A stretch of 64,000 nucleotides of DNA, taken from NCBI RefSeq assembly GCF_003253705.1, contig NZ_QKYU01000001.1, forward strand, positions 124,001-188,000, in the 5' to 3' direction. Positions 47,823 through 55,919 of this stretch are shown one piece after another. The notes under the pieces were generated by a model that saw only the letters and a list, made by a program, of their open reading frames with translations, did no database searches and was not told the DNA's origin. The translations under genes and the position numbers were made by a program. How positions within the stretch are numbered: position 1 is the first letter of the stretch; each line of letters starts with the position of its first letter. The DNA is from Humitalea rosea (GTDB taxonomy: Bacteria > Pseudomonadota > Alphaproteobacteria > Acetobacterales > Acetobacteraceae).

Positions 47823-49501
47823 TGGCGATGGGCACAATGCTGGCCGATCTGTGCCGGGTGCTGGGGCTGTGGCGCCGGCGCTGGCCGGTGCTGCTGCTCG
47901 CGGTGGGCGTCACCGTGGTTTCGGCGCTGGCGGGGCTGGCGCTGATGACGCTGGCCGGGCGGGCGGTGTCGCATGAGGTCGCGGCGCTGTCCGGGGCTGC
48001 GGCCGGCGGCGCCGGGCTGCTGCTGTTGCCCTGGCTGCGGCCGCTGCTGATCGGCCGCCCGGGCTTGCGCTGGGGCGAGCGCATGGCGACCCATGCCGCC
48101 GCCTTCCGGGCACTGGCCGATACAAGGGTCTGGTTCTTCTCGCGCCTGGCCGAGCGCCTGCCGGGCGGGATCGGCCACGGGCGGGCCGGCGACCTGCTTG
48201 GGCGGATCGTGGCGGATGTGGAGGCGCTGGACGGGCTCTATCTGCGCGCGCTGGTCCCACTCGCGGCGGGGGCCGCCGTGGTGGTGGCCGCGGCGCTGAT
48301 CCTGGGCGCGATCTCGCCGCTGCTGGCGGTGCTGGTGACGCTGCCGCTCGCCTGCGCCTTGGCGCTGCCGCCGCTGCTGGCGCCGATCGCCGCACGCGCC
48401 GCCAAGGGCGCGGCCGCGGCCGAGGGGCGGCTGCGCGATGCCGTGGTCGATCCGTTGGCCGGGCTGGAGGACACGCTGGCCAACAATGCCGAAGCCACCG
48501 CGATCCTGCGGGTCGAGGCCGCCGCCGCACGCCTGACGGCCGCCCAGCGCGGCCTCGCCCGGCGCAACGCGCTGGCGGGGGCGGCCGGGGCGCTGCTGGG
48601 GCAGGGCGCGCTGCTGGGCGCGCTCGGCTTCGGCATCGCGGGGGGCGAGGGCGCGTTGTGGGGGGCGGTGCTCGGCGCCTTCCTCGCCCTGGCCGCGGCC
48701 GAGCCCTTTGCCGGGCTGCCGCGCGCGGGCATCGCCATCGCCACGGCCGGGGCCTCGGCGCGGCGGTTGTTTCTCGCCGCCGACCGGCCGGTGCCGGTGC
48801 CTGACCCGGTGGCGACGGTGGCGGCGCCCGCCGGCCATGCGCTGCGGATCGAGGGGGTGCGGTTCGCCTGGGCCGCGGATCGTGGCGAGGTCTTCGCGGG
48901 GCTGGATATGGAGGTGCCGGAAGGCGCGCATGTCGCCCTGCTCGGCCCCTCCGGCGCCGGCAAATCGAGCCTGATCGCGCTGCTGACCAAGCTCGCGGCC
49001 CCCAGCGCCGGGCGGATCCTGATCGGCGGGGTCGATATCGCGGGCCTGCCGGCCGCGGCGGTGCGGGGGAAATTCGCGGTGCTGAGCCAGGATGCGCGGC
49101 TGTTCGACGACAGCATTGCCGCCAACCTGCGCCTCGCGGCCCCCGATGCCGATGACGCCGCGCTGTTCGGGGCGCTGGACCGCGCCGGGATCGGCGATTT
49201 GATCCGCGCCTTGCCGGAAGGCTTGCAGACCCGCTGCGGTGAGGGCGGCGCGCGGTTCTCCGGCGGGCAGGTGCGGCGTATCGCGCTGGCGCGGGCGCTG
49301 GTCTGCGCCGCGCCCATCCTGCTGCTGGACGAGCCGGCGGCGGGGCTGGATGCGGCGGCGGAACTCGCCTTCCTCGCGACCTTGGAGACGGCGGCGGCGG
49401 GGCGGACGGTGCTGCTGCTGCAACACCGGCTGATCGGCCCGTTCCGGCCGCAGAAGCTGTTCCGGCTGGTGGCCGGGCGGGCCTTGCCGGGGCTGGGCTA
49501 G
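47822..49501 (+). CDS. cydC: Thiol reductant ABC exporter subunit CydC
   Basis: Partner half-transporter of 559 residues: six membrane helices, then GPSGAGKSS, FSGGQVRR and ILLLDEPAAGLD. The ATG at 47822 overlaps the cydD stop (TGATG); an ATG at 47813 with GGAG 8 bases upstream is an equally workable alternative adding three residues. The signature motif starts with Phe rather than Leu, common in CydC. Confidence 0.9.
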   Translation: MAMGTMLADLCRVLGLWRRRWPVLLLAVGVTVVSALAGLALMTLAGRAVSHEVAALSGAAAGGAGLLLLPWLRPLLIGRPGLRWGERMATHAAAFRALADTRVWFFSRLAERLPGGIGHGRAGDLLGRIVADVEALDGLYLRALVPLAAGAAVVVAAALILGAISPLLAVLVTLPLACALALPPLLAPIAARAAKGAAAAEGRLRDAVVDPLAGLEDTLANNAEATAILRVEAAAARLTAAQRGLARRNALAGAAGALLGQGALLGALGFGIAGGEGALWGAVLGAFLALAAAEPFAGLPRAGIAIATAGASARRLFLAADRPVPVPDPVATVAAPAGHALRIEGVRFAWAADRGEVFAGLDMEVPEGAHVALLGPSGAGKSSLIALLTKLAAPSAGRILIGGVDIAGLPAAAVRGKFAVLSQDARLFDDSIAANLRLAAPDADDAALFGALDRAGIGDLIRALPEGLQTRCGEGGARFSGGQVRRIALARALVCAAPILLLDEPAAGLDAAAELAFLATLETAAAGRTVLLLQHRLIGPFRPQKLFRLVAGRALPGLG

Positions 49502-49520
49502 CCTCGGCAGCGCCCGCCGC

Positions 49521-50171
49521 TCACATCATCGGCGACCAGCGCGCGATCTCGATGAAGATGTCGCGCACCGCCGAGGACAGCGCGCGGTTCAGCTCCTCCA
49601 GATCCGCCACCTGGTCGATGCGCGGCTGGGCGCGGTCCAGCTCCTCCGGCGACAGGATCAGCCCGAACAGCCCGGCGGCGCGGCAGAGCCCGATCAGCAG
49701 CGCGTCATGCGGCTCGGGGATCTCATCGTCGAAGATCACGCCGAGCAGGCGGGCCTTCACCTCGCGCTCGGCCTTGTCGGAGACGACCGGATAGCGGCGC
49801 TCGCTGAAGAACCACAGGAACTTGCCATCCTCGACCCGCAGGATGCCGCGCGCGACCAGCCGGTCGAACAGGCTGGCGCGGTAGGATTCGGCGTTGCGCG
49901 CCAGGGTCTCGATCCACCAGCGGCTCGCTTCCTCGCGCGGGGAGCCCGCGATCTCGCTGAGCACGCCATCCAGCAGCGCATCGCCCGTGGGCGCGGGATC
50001 GGCGACGAAGAGGCGGGTGGTGTCGCTGTCCAGCCGGTTGCGCATGGCAAGCTCGGCCAGGATGGCGCCGGCCAGGGCATAGTCGCCGGCCGGGGCGGCG
50101 CGGACATGCAGCCGCCCCGTCGTGTCGTCCAGCATCAGCAGCAGGAGTTCCTCGGGGATCGTCAGCGCCAT
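49521..50171 (-). CDS. GOLPH3/VPS74 (GPP34)-family protein
   Basis: The 216-residue protein begins MALTIPEELLLLMLDD, with GDYALAGAILAELAMRNRL and a KFLWFFSERRYPV hairpin region, the bacterial GPP34 pattern. Eukaryotic GOLPH3 binds phosphoinositides and Golgi glycosyltransferases; the bacterial role is unknown. It ends close to the convergent cydC stop. A separate COG0523 gene lies upstream on the same strand with a 76-base gap. Confidence 0.85.
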   Translation of the reverse strand: MALTIPEELLLLMLDDTTGRLHVRAAPAGDYALAGAILAELAMRNRLDSDTTRLFVADPAPTGDALLDGVLSEIAGSPREEASRWWIETLARNAESYRASLFDRLVARGILRVEDGKFLWFFSERRYPVVSDKAEREVKARLLGVIFDDEIPEPHDALLIGLCRAAGLFGLILSPEELDRAQPRIDQVADLEELNRALSSAVRDIFIEIARWSPMM

Positions 50172-50247
50172 GGTGGTGTCTCTCGCGTCATTAATTGCGC
50201 TGAGAGTCCGCTGCGGCGTGGGGCGTGTCAACGCGCGCGTGGCACGA

Positions 50248-51252
50248 TCATGCCGCAGCCATGAAGGCGGCCAGCCCCTGTTCCACCACGGCCCGGTCCA
50301 GGTCCCGCAGCACGAAGACCAGTGCCGAGCGGCGCGGCGTGCCGGCGGGCCAGGCGGCCAGCCGCACCGGCGGATGCCAGACATGCTGCACGCCATGCAG
50401 CACCAGCGGCAGCACCTCGCCGGCGACATCCAGCAGCCCCTTCACCCGCAGCAGGCTGGCGCCGCGCGTTGCGGTCAGCATCTCCAGGAAGGTCGCCATG
50501 CCCTGCCAGGCAACGGGTTGCTCCCAGGTCAGGCAGAAGGCGTGGATGCGGTCCGAATGGCGGTTGGCGTCATGGTGGTGGTCGTGGCGATGGGCATGGG
50601 CCTCGGCGGCCAGCCAGCGCACCACATCCTCGCCGCGCGCGGCGGGGTCGAAGGGGCCGGCGGCGAGCACCGCCTCCGGCGTCGCCCCGGCGGCCGGGAT
50701 CGGCACCGCGGCGGGGTTCAGCGCGCGCAGCCGCGCCAGCAGGGCCGTGGTGTCGGGGGCGAGGTCGGTCTTGCTCAGCACGATGCGGTCGGCGACGGCG
50801 GCCTGCTTCACCGCCTCGGGCTGGCTGTCCAGCGTCGCCAGACCGTTCACCGCATCGACCAGCGTCACCACCCCATCCAGCACGAAACGCCGGGCGATCG
50901 CGGGGTCGGTCATCAGCGTGTGCAGGATCGGCGCGGGATCGGCGAGGCCGGTGGTCTCGATCACCACCCGCGCGACCGGCTGGCCCGCCGCGATGCGTGC
51001 CGCCAGATCGGTCAACGCCCGCACCAGGTCGCCGCGCACGGTGCAGCACAGGCAGCCGGCGTTCAGCAGCACCGTCTCCTCATCCAGCCGCTCGACCAGC
51101 AGATGGTCGAGGCCGATCTCGCCGAACTCGTTCACCAGCACGGCGGTGTCGCGCAGCCCCGGGTGCTTCAGCAGGGCGTTGAGCAAGGTGGTCTTGCCCG
51201 CCCCCAGGAAGCCGGTGAGCAAAGTGACCGGGATCATGGGCCCCGGGATCAT
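50248..51252 (-). CDS. COG0523 (CobW/YjiA-like) GTP-dependent metal chaperone, probably zinc
   Basis: The 334-residue G3E-family GTPase has a P-loop [13 protein letters not shown], the metal-site CxCC motif at Cys67-Leu-Cys69-Cys70 ([13 protein letters not shown]), ETTGLADP, and a His-rich loop (about 235-250: [15 protein letters not shown]) before the CobW C-terminal domain. Its ATG overlaps the hisI stop (ATGA); a second ATG lies at 51237. The pairing with hisI and zur marks it as one of the zinc-allocation COG0523 proteins used under zinc shortage (known for this family; here inferred). Confidence 0.88.
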   Translation of the reverse strand: MIPGPMIPVTLLTGFLGAGKTTLLNALLKHPGLRDTAVLVNEFGEIGLDHLLVERLDEETVLLNAGCLCCTVRGDLVRALTDLAARIAAGQPVARVVIETTGLADPAPILHTLMTDPAIARRFVLDGVVTLVDAVNGLATLDSQPEAVKQAAVADRIVLSKTDLAPDTTALLARLRALNPAAVPIPAAGATPEAVLAAGPFDPAARGEDVVRWLAAEAHAHRHDHHHDANRHSDRIHAFCLTWEQPVAWQGMATFLEMLTATRGASLLRVKGLLDVAGEVLPLVLHGVQHVWHPPVRLAAWPAGTPRRSALVFVLRDLDRAVVEQGLAAFMAAA

Positions 51253-51656
51253 TGGCCGTACAGCGCCTTGGGGTCGGCCAGCACCGGGGCGATGGAGGTG
51301 AGCTCGCCATCGCGCAGCGCCCAGGAGAAGCAGGACCGCCGCCCGGTGTGGCAGGCGACCCCGGCCTGGTCGACCAGCAGCAGCACGGCATCGCCGTCGC
51401 AATCCATCCGCAGGTCGATCAGCCGCTGGGTCTGGCCGGAGGTCTCGCCCTTGCGCCACAAGGCCTTGCGCGAGCGGCTGTAATAGACGGCGCGGCCGGT
51501 CGCGAGGCTCTCCTCGACCGCGGCGCGATCCATCCAGGCGAGCATCAGCACCTCGCCGGTGTCATGCTGCTGGGCGATGGCGGCGATGAGCCCATTGGCG
51601 TCGAAGCGCAGGGCATCGAGCAGTCTTTCCCGCGAGGGGGCAGAAATTGGTTCCAT
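51249..51656 (-). CDS. hisI: Phosphoribosyl-AMP cyclohydrolase HisI (probable zinc-limitation paralogue)
   Basis: The 135-residue enzyme of histidine synthesis opens the adenine ring of PR-AMP and is zinc dependent. Its signature is full: [19 protein letters not shown] and [10 protein letters not shown], with the metal-binding cysteines retained. No other his gene is nearby. It is instead in an operon with a COG0523 GTPase, divergent from zur across a palindrome, the layout of Zur-regulated hisI2 paralogues. GGAG lies 9 bases before the ATG. Whether another hisI exists elsewhere cannot be seen here. Confidence 0.9.
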   Translation of the reverse strand: MEPISAPSRERLLDALRFDANGLIAAIAQQHDTGEVLMLAWMDRAAVEESLATGRAVYYSRSRKALWRKGETSGQTQRLIDLRMDCDGDAVLLLVDQAGVACHTGRRSCFSWALRDGELTSIAPVLADPKALYGQ

Positions 51657-51681
51657 GGCAGGGACTCCGGCGGCCGGTTTC

Positions 51682-51696
51682 CGTTACCATATAACG
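51682..51696. promoter_or_regulatory. Candidate Zur box between hisI and zur
   Basis: The 15-base palindrome CGTTACCATATAACG (arms CGTTA and TAACG, 5-base centre) sits midway in the 74-base divergent gap. It is AT-rich in a GC-rich setting and resembles the GTTATA-TATAAC core of Zur operators. One site could repress both the hisI-COG0523 operon and zur itself. Confidence 0.7.
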
Positions 51697-51730
51697 TGCG
51701 GCATCGGGGATCGGCAGAGTGGGGCAGGAC

Positions 51731-52204
51731 ATGGCAGCTGCGACGGAACATGCGCTGGAGGCCGCCGAGGCCGCCTGCACCCTGCGCGGCGCGCGGCTGA
51801 CGGAACTGCGGCGGGAGGTCTTGCGCCTGGTGCTGGAGGCGGGGCAGCCGGTCGGCGCCTATGCGTTGCTGGACCGGCTGCGGGCCGGGCGCGCGGGGGC
51901 GGCGCCGCCCACGGTCTATCGCGCGCTGGATTTCCTGCTGGAACAGGGGCTGATCCACAAGGTCGAGCGGCTGAACGCCTTCATCGCCTGCGCGGATGCG
52001 CATGACCACGCCCCGCATGCGGGCCATGGCCATGCGCATCCGCACCAGTTCTTCATCTGCGGCCGCTGCGGGGACGCGGCCGAGATCGCCGATGCCTCCA
52101 TTGCCGCCGCGATCGCCGAGGCGGCGCGGAGGATCGGCTTTCGGCCGCGCGGCGCGACCGTGGAGGTCGAGGGCCTCTGCGCCGCCTGCGCCGAGGCCGG
52201 CTGA
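51731..52204 (+). CDS. zur: Fur-family zinc-responsive repressor Zur
   Basis: The 157-residue Fur-family regulator has an N-terminal winged helix (LRGARLTELRREVLRLVLEA; PPTVYRALDFLLEQGLIHKV), a His-rich hinge (HDHAPHAGHGHAHPHQ) and two structural CxxC pairs (CGRC and CAAC). The Zur assignment comes from the divergent hisI/COG0523 operon and the shared palindrome, with no iron genes nearby. The ATG at 51731 has GGGG/CAGG upstream; a GTG at 51719 would add four residues. Confidence 0.87.
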   Translation: MAAATEHALEAAEAACTLRGARLTELRREVLRLVLEAGQPVGAYALLDRLRAGRAGAAPPTVYRALDFLLEQGLIHKVERLNAFIACADAHDHAPHAGHGHAHPHQFFICGRCGDAAEIADASIAAAIAEAARRIGFRPRGATVEVEGLCAACAEAG

Positions 52205-52296
52205 CACAAGAGAGCACATCAACAACAGCGCCTCGGCCATCCAGAGCGACATCCCGGCGCAATACGGGGTCCTGTTCGCCTGGGCGGGGTGCGGGG

Positions 52297-53436
52297 CTAC
52301 TCCACCACGATCATCGGCGCCGCGGGCTTGGGCGCCTGCGCCTTCTCCCAGATGCGGGCGGCCATGGCGCGATAGGCGCCGGCCTCCTCCGTCTCCGGCC
52401 GCGCCATCACGATCGGCGTGCCGGCATCGGCCAGCTCCCGGATCGCGAGCGTCAGCGGCAATTCGCCGAGGAATTCGACGCCGAGGCGCGCGGCCTCGGT
52501 CTTCGCGCCGCCATGGCCGAAGATGTTGCTGCGATGGCCGCAGTTCGGGCAGCAGAAGACCGACATGTTCTCGATCAGCCCGAGCACGGGCACGCCCACC
52601 TTCTCGAACATCCGCACCCCGCGCCGCGCGTCGATCAGTGCCACATCCTGCGGCGTGGAGACGATCACCGCACCGGCCAGCGGCACCCGCTGGCTGATGG
52701 TGAGCTGCGCGTCCCCGGTGCCGGGCGGCATGTCGATGATCATGATGTCGAGCGGGCCCCAATCGACCTGGCCCATCATCTGCTCCAGCGCGCCCATCAC
52801 CATGGGGCCGCGCCAGACCATCGGCGTCTCCTCCTCGACCAGGAAGCCGATCGACATCGCCTTCAGCCCCCAGCGGGAGAGGGTCTGGATGCGTCCGTTC
52901 ACCGCGCGCGGTTTTTCGCGGGTGCCCAGCATCTGGGGCAGGGAGGGGCCGTAGATGTCGGCATCCAGCAGCCCGACCTTGAGCCCCATCGCGGCCAGCG
53001 CCACGGCGATGTTCACCGCGGTGGTGGATTTGCCGACGCCGCCCTTGCCCGAGGCGATGGCGACGATCGCCGTCACCTCGGGCAGCAGCATCGCGCCCTG
53101 GCCGGCCGGCGCGCGGCGGCCATGGCCGTGCGGGGCGGGGGCAGGAGGGGCGGCAGCGGCGGGGGCCTCGCGATGCGCGGTCAGGATCACGGTCGCGGAG
53201 ACCACGCCCCGCACCGCCGCCGCGGCCTTCTCGGCCTCGGCCCGCATCGGTTCCAGCGCGCGGGCACGTTCGCGGGGCACCTCCAGCGTCACCTGCACCA
53301 GCCCATCGCGGGCCGCGATATCGCCGATCCACCCCATGGATGCGAGGTCCCGCCCGCTTTCGGGGTCGCGTACCAGGGAGAGCGCCACGCGCACCGCTTC
53401 GGCCAAGGCTTCGCCCATAGCTTGAAAATCCTTCAT
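52297..53436 (-). CDS. apbC: Iron-sulfur cluster carrier ATPase ApbC/Mrp (NBP35 family)
   Basis: The 379-residue P-loop ATPase delivers Fe-S clusters. It has an N-terminal MIP18/DUF59 domain (1-90), an Ala/Pro-rich linker, then ASGKGGVGKST, DADIYGPSLPQMLG, IDMPPGTGD and the cluster-binding CPNC motif. The first ATG at 53436 is used; one at 53418 is possible. It is divergent from hflK. Confidence 0.93.
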   Translation of the reverse strand: MKDFQAMGEALAEAVRVALSLVRDPESGRDLASMGWIGDIAARDGLVQVTLEVPRERARALEPMRAEAEKAAAAVRGVVSATVILTAHREAPAAAAPPAPAPHGHGRRAPAGQGAMLLPEVTAIVAIASGKGGVGKSTTAVNIAVALAAMGLKVGLLDADIYGPSLPQMLGTREKPRAVNGRIQTLSRWGLKAMSIGFLVEEETPMVWRGPMVMGALEQMMGQVDWGPLDIMIIDMPPGTGDAQLTISQRVPLAGAVIVSTPQDVALIDARRGVRMFEKVGVPVLGLIENMSVFCCPNCGHRSNIFGHGGAKTEAARLGVEFLGELPLTLAIRELADAGTPIVMARPETEEAGAYRAMAARIWEKAQAPKPAAPMIVVE

Positions 53437-53618
53437 GTCTGGCCGATATGCGCGGGGGACGCCGACCGGTTTACGGTCGCGATATGGCGCGGTCGGCGCC
53501 GGGCGGTAAGCCCATGCCGCCGTGTCTCTCTATTTGGCGCCAGTTCATCTGGTGCTGGGGGATCAGGATGCGCGGGCGGATCGCCTGGGCATCTGCAACA
53601 GGGAGGCCGGCCTCTTAC

Positions 53619-54911
53619 ATGGCGTGGAACAACAATGGCGGGCCCAGCCCGTGGGGCACACCGCGCCCCGGCGGGAGTGGTGGCGGTCCTGGCGGTCCCT
53701 GGGGCACGCCGCCCCAAGGCGGCCCTGGCGGCAATCGGGGTGGCCCCCCGGATCTGGATGACCTGATCCGTCAGGCGCAGGAGGCGGTGCGCCGCTTCCT
53801 GCCGCGCGGCGGCAGCGGCGGCGGCTTCGGCACCAAGGGCATCGGCTTGCTGGCCGTGCTGGTCGTCGGCGTCTGGGCCGCGAGCGGCTTCTTCCGCGTC
53901 CAGCCGGATGAGCAGGGCGTGGTCATGCGCTTCGGCGCCTTCAGCCGCACCACCCCGCCCGGGTTGAACTATCATCTGCCCTGGCCGGTCGAGGCGGTGA
54001 CCACACCGCGCGTCACCCGCATCAACCGCGTCGATGTCGGCTTCCGCGCCAACCCCGAGCAGATCGCGCCCCGGCCCGTTCCCTCCAGGGATGTGCTTGA
54101 GGAATCGCTGATGCTGACCGGCGATGAAAACATCATCGACATCGATTTCGCCGTGTTCTGGCGCATCCGCGATGCCGGCGAGTTCCTGTTCAACACGCGC
54201 AACCCGGAAAGCACCGTGAAATCGGTCGCCGAGAGCACGATGCGCGAGATGATCGGCCGCACCCCGATCCAGCCCGCCCTCACCGAGGCGCGTGCCCAGA
54301 TCGAGGCCGAGGTGCTGAGCACGACCCAGGCGATCATGGACCAGTACAAGTCCGGCATCGAGATCACCCAGGTGCAGTTGCAGAAGGTCGATCCGCCGGC
54401 GACGGTCATCGATGCCTTCCGCGACGTGCAGCGCGCCAATGCCGACCGCGAGCGCGTCCGCAACGAGGCGGAATCCTACCGCAACGACATCATCCCCCGG
54501 GCCCGTGGCGAGGCCGAGCGCGTTGTCCAGGAAGCCCAGGGCGTGCGCGAAAGCACCATCGCCCGCGCGGGTGGTGAGGCGGCACGCTTCCTCTCGGTGC
54601 TGGGCGCCTACGAGTTGGCCAAGGACGTGACCGTGCGGCGCATGTACCTCGAAACCATGGAGGAAATCCTGCGGCGCAACCCCAAGACCATCATCGATGA
54701 CCGCCTGACCGGGATCGTGCCCTTCCTGCAACTGGGCGGGACGCAGGGTGAGGGGGCCGCGGCATCCGCGGCCGGTGCCACCCCGTCCTCCCAGGGCCAG
54801 GGCCAGGGCCAGGGCCAGGGCCAGGGCCAGGGCCGCACGGCGCCGCCGGCGGCCTTGTTGGCGCCGGGCGCGCTGCCCAGCCGAACCCAGACCCAGGGGG
54901 TGCCGCGATGA
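53619..54911 (+). CDS. hflK: FtsH protease modulator HflK
   Basis: SPFH-domain membrane protein of 430 residues that, with HflC, caps FtsH and controls its access to substrates. It has a Gly/Pro-rich cytoplasmic N-terminus (1-50), one membrane helix (about 73-92), an SPFH domain (FFRVQPDEQGVVMRFGAF), a long helical region (ARGEAERVVQEAQG) and a low-complexity tail with seven QG dipeptides. The start MAWNNNGG fits HflK; the frame is open further upstream. The stop overlaps the hflC ATG. Confidence 0.94.
   Translation: MAWNNNGGPSPWGTPRPGGSGGGPGGPWGTPPQGGPGGNRGGPPDLDDLIRQAQEAVRRFLPRGGSGGGFGTKGIGLLAVLVVGVWAASGFFRVQPDEQGVVMRFGAFSRTTPPGLNYHLPWPVEAVTTPRVTRINRVDVGFRANPEQIAPRPVPSRDVLEESLMLTGDENIIDIDFAVFWRIRDAGEFLFNTRNPESTVKSVAESTMREMIGRTPIQPALTEARAQIEAEVLSTTQAIMDQYKSGIEITQVQLQKVDPPATVIDAFRDVQRANADRERVRNEAESYRNDIIPRARGEAERVVQEAQGVRESTIARAGGEAARFLSVLGAYELAKDVTVRRMYLETMEEILRRNPKTIIDDRLTGIVPFLQLGGTQGEGAAASAAGATPSSQGQGQGQGQGQGQGRTAPPAALLAPGALPSRTQTQGVPR
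54792..54833 (+). repeat. Tandem 6-base repeat (CAGGGC x7) in hflK
   Basis: Seven exact copies of CAGGGC encode Gln-Gly pairs in the C-terminal tail of HflK. Perfect short repeats like this can change copy number by slippage without breaking the frame. Confidence 0.95.
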
Positions 54912-55780
54912 CCCGCCTCAGCATTTTCATCGGCGCCGTCTTCGTCGCGATCGTCCTGGTCGCCTCCACCCTGTTCACCGTGCAGCAGACGCAGCAGGTG
55001 CTGATCACCCAGTTCGGCCAGCCGATCCGGGTCATCCGGGAGCCGGGGCTGCATTACAAGGTGCCGTTCATCCAGACCGTGATCCCCTTCGACCGCCGCC
55101 TGCTCGACTACGACATGGCGGGCGAGGAGGTGATCCTGGGCGACCAGCGCCGGCTGATCGTGGACAGCTTCACCCGCTTCCGCATCACCGACCCGCTGGT
55201 CTTCTTCCAGACCGCGGGCGCGGCCGAGACCGGCATCCGCGGGCGGCTCGGCTCCATCGTCAGCTCGGCGCTGCGCCGGGTGCTGGGCAATGAGCCGCTG
55301 CTGGCCGTGCTGTCCGCCGACCGCACCCGGGTCATGACCGGCATCCGCCGGCAGGTGAACGAGGAGGCGCGCCGCTTCGGCATCGAGGTCGAGGATGTCC
55401 GCATCCGCCGCGCCGACCTGCCGGAGGAGAACACCCAGGCGATTCTGGCCCGGATGCAGTCCGAACGCGAGCGCGTGGCCCGCGAGGCCCGCGCCGAGGG
55501 TGCGGAGGTGGCGGCCCGCGTCCGGGCCGGCGCCGATCGCGAGCGCACGGTGATCCTGGCGGAAGCCCAGGCGCAATCGGATGTGCTGCGTGGCCAGGGC
55601 GAGCAGGAATCCATCCGCGTCTTCGCCGATGCCTTCCAGCGCGACCCGCAGTTCTACCAGTTCTACCGGACCATGCAGGCCTATCGCGAGGCCTTCAGCG
55701 ACGGTGACACCCGTCTGGTGCTCTCGCCGGACAGTGAGTTCTTCCGGTTCTTCCGGGAAAGTTCACCGGCGCCGCGTTAG
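54908..55780 (+). CDS. hflC: FtsH protease modulator HflC
   Basis: The 290-residue partner of HflK has an N-terminal signal anchor (IFIGAVFVAIVLVASTLF), VQQTQQVLITQFGQP, an SPFH domain and a coiled helical region with EREAR-type repeats (SERERVAREARAEG). It is translationally coupled to hflK through ATGA. A strong hairpin follows at 55800-55832. Confidence 0.95.
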   Translation: MTRLSIFIGAVFVAIVLVASTLFTVQQTQQVLITQFGQPIRVIREPGLHYKVPFIQTVIPFDRRLLDYDMAGEEVILGDQRRLIVDSFTRFRITDPLVFFQTAGAAETGIRGRLGSIVSSALRRVLGNEPLLAVLSADRTRVMTGIRRQVNEEARRFGIEVEDVRIRRADLPEENTQAILARMQSERERVAREARAEGAEVAARVRAGADRERTVILAEAQAQSDVLRGQGEQESIRVFADAFQRDPQFYQFYRTMQAYREAFSDGDTRLVLSPDSEFFRFFRESSPAPR

Positions 55781-55799
55781 GTCCGCCGGATGGCCGGCC

Positions 55800-55832
55800 G
55801 GGTGCGCGGGGGAGAAACCCCTTCGCGCACCC
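55800..55832 (+). terminator. Terminator-like hairpin after hflC
   Basis: GGGTGCGCG (55800-55808) pairs with CGCGCACCC (55824-55832), extended inside by GGGG/CCCC around AGAAA with a 2-base bulge. It lies 20 bases after the hflC stop. It lacks a U-run. Confidence 0.65.
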
Positions 55833-55853
55833 AGCCGTTACCGGGCGAAACCC

Positions 55854-55878
55854 ACCGGGCCCTTTGCGACGGCCCGGT
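55854..55878 (+). repeat. Inverted repeat upstream of degP
   Basis: ACCGGGCC-9-GGCCCGGT forms an 8-pair stem 41 bases before the degP ATG. It could be a second part of the hflKC terminator or a degP leader element. The more AT-rich stretch between it and the ATG is where a promoter or ribosome site would be sought. Confidence 0.45.
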
Positions 55879-55919
55879 CGCGTGACCATCCTAAGATCAT
55901 CGATCCGGAACCCTTGCCC

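Noticed and set aside
52205-52296. Small gene between zur and apbC
   Set aside because: No start with a ribosome site and no recognisable motif on either strand in this 92-base gap.
54792-54833. Possible CRISPR-like array
   Set aside because: Units are contiguous with no spacers and lie inside hflK in frame.
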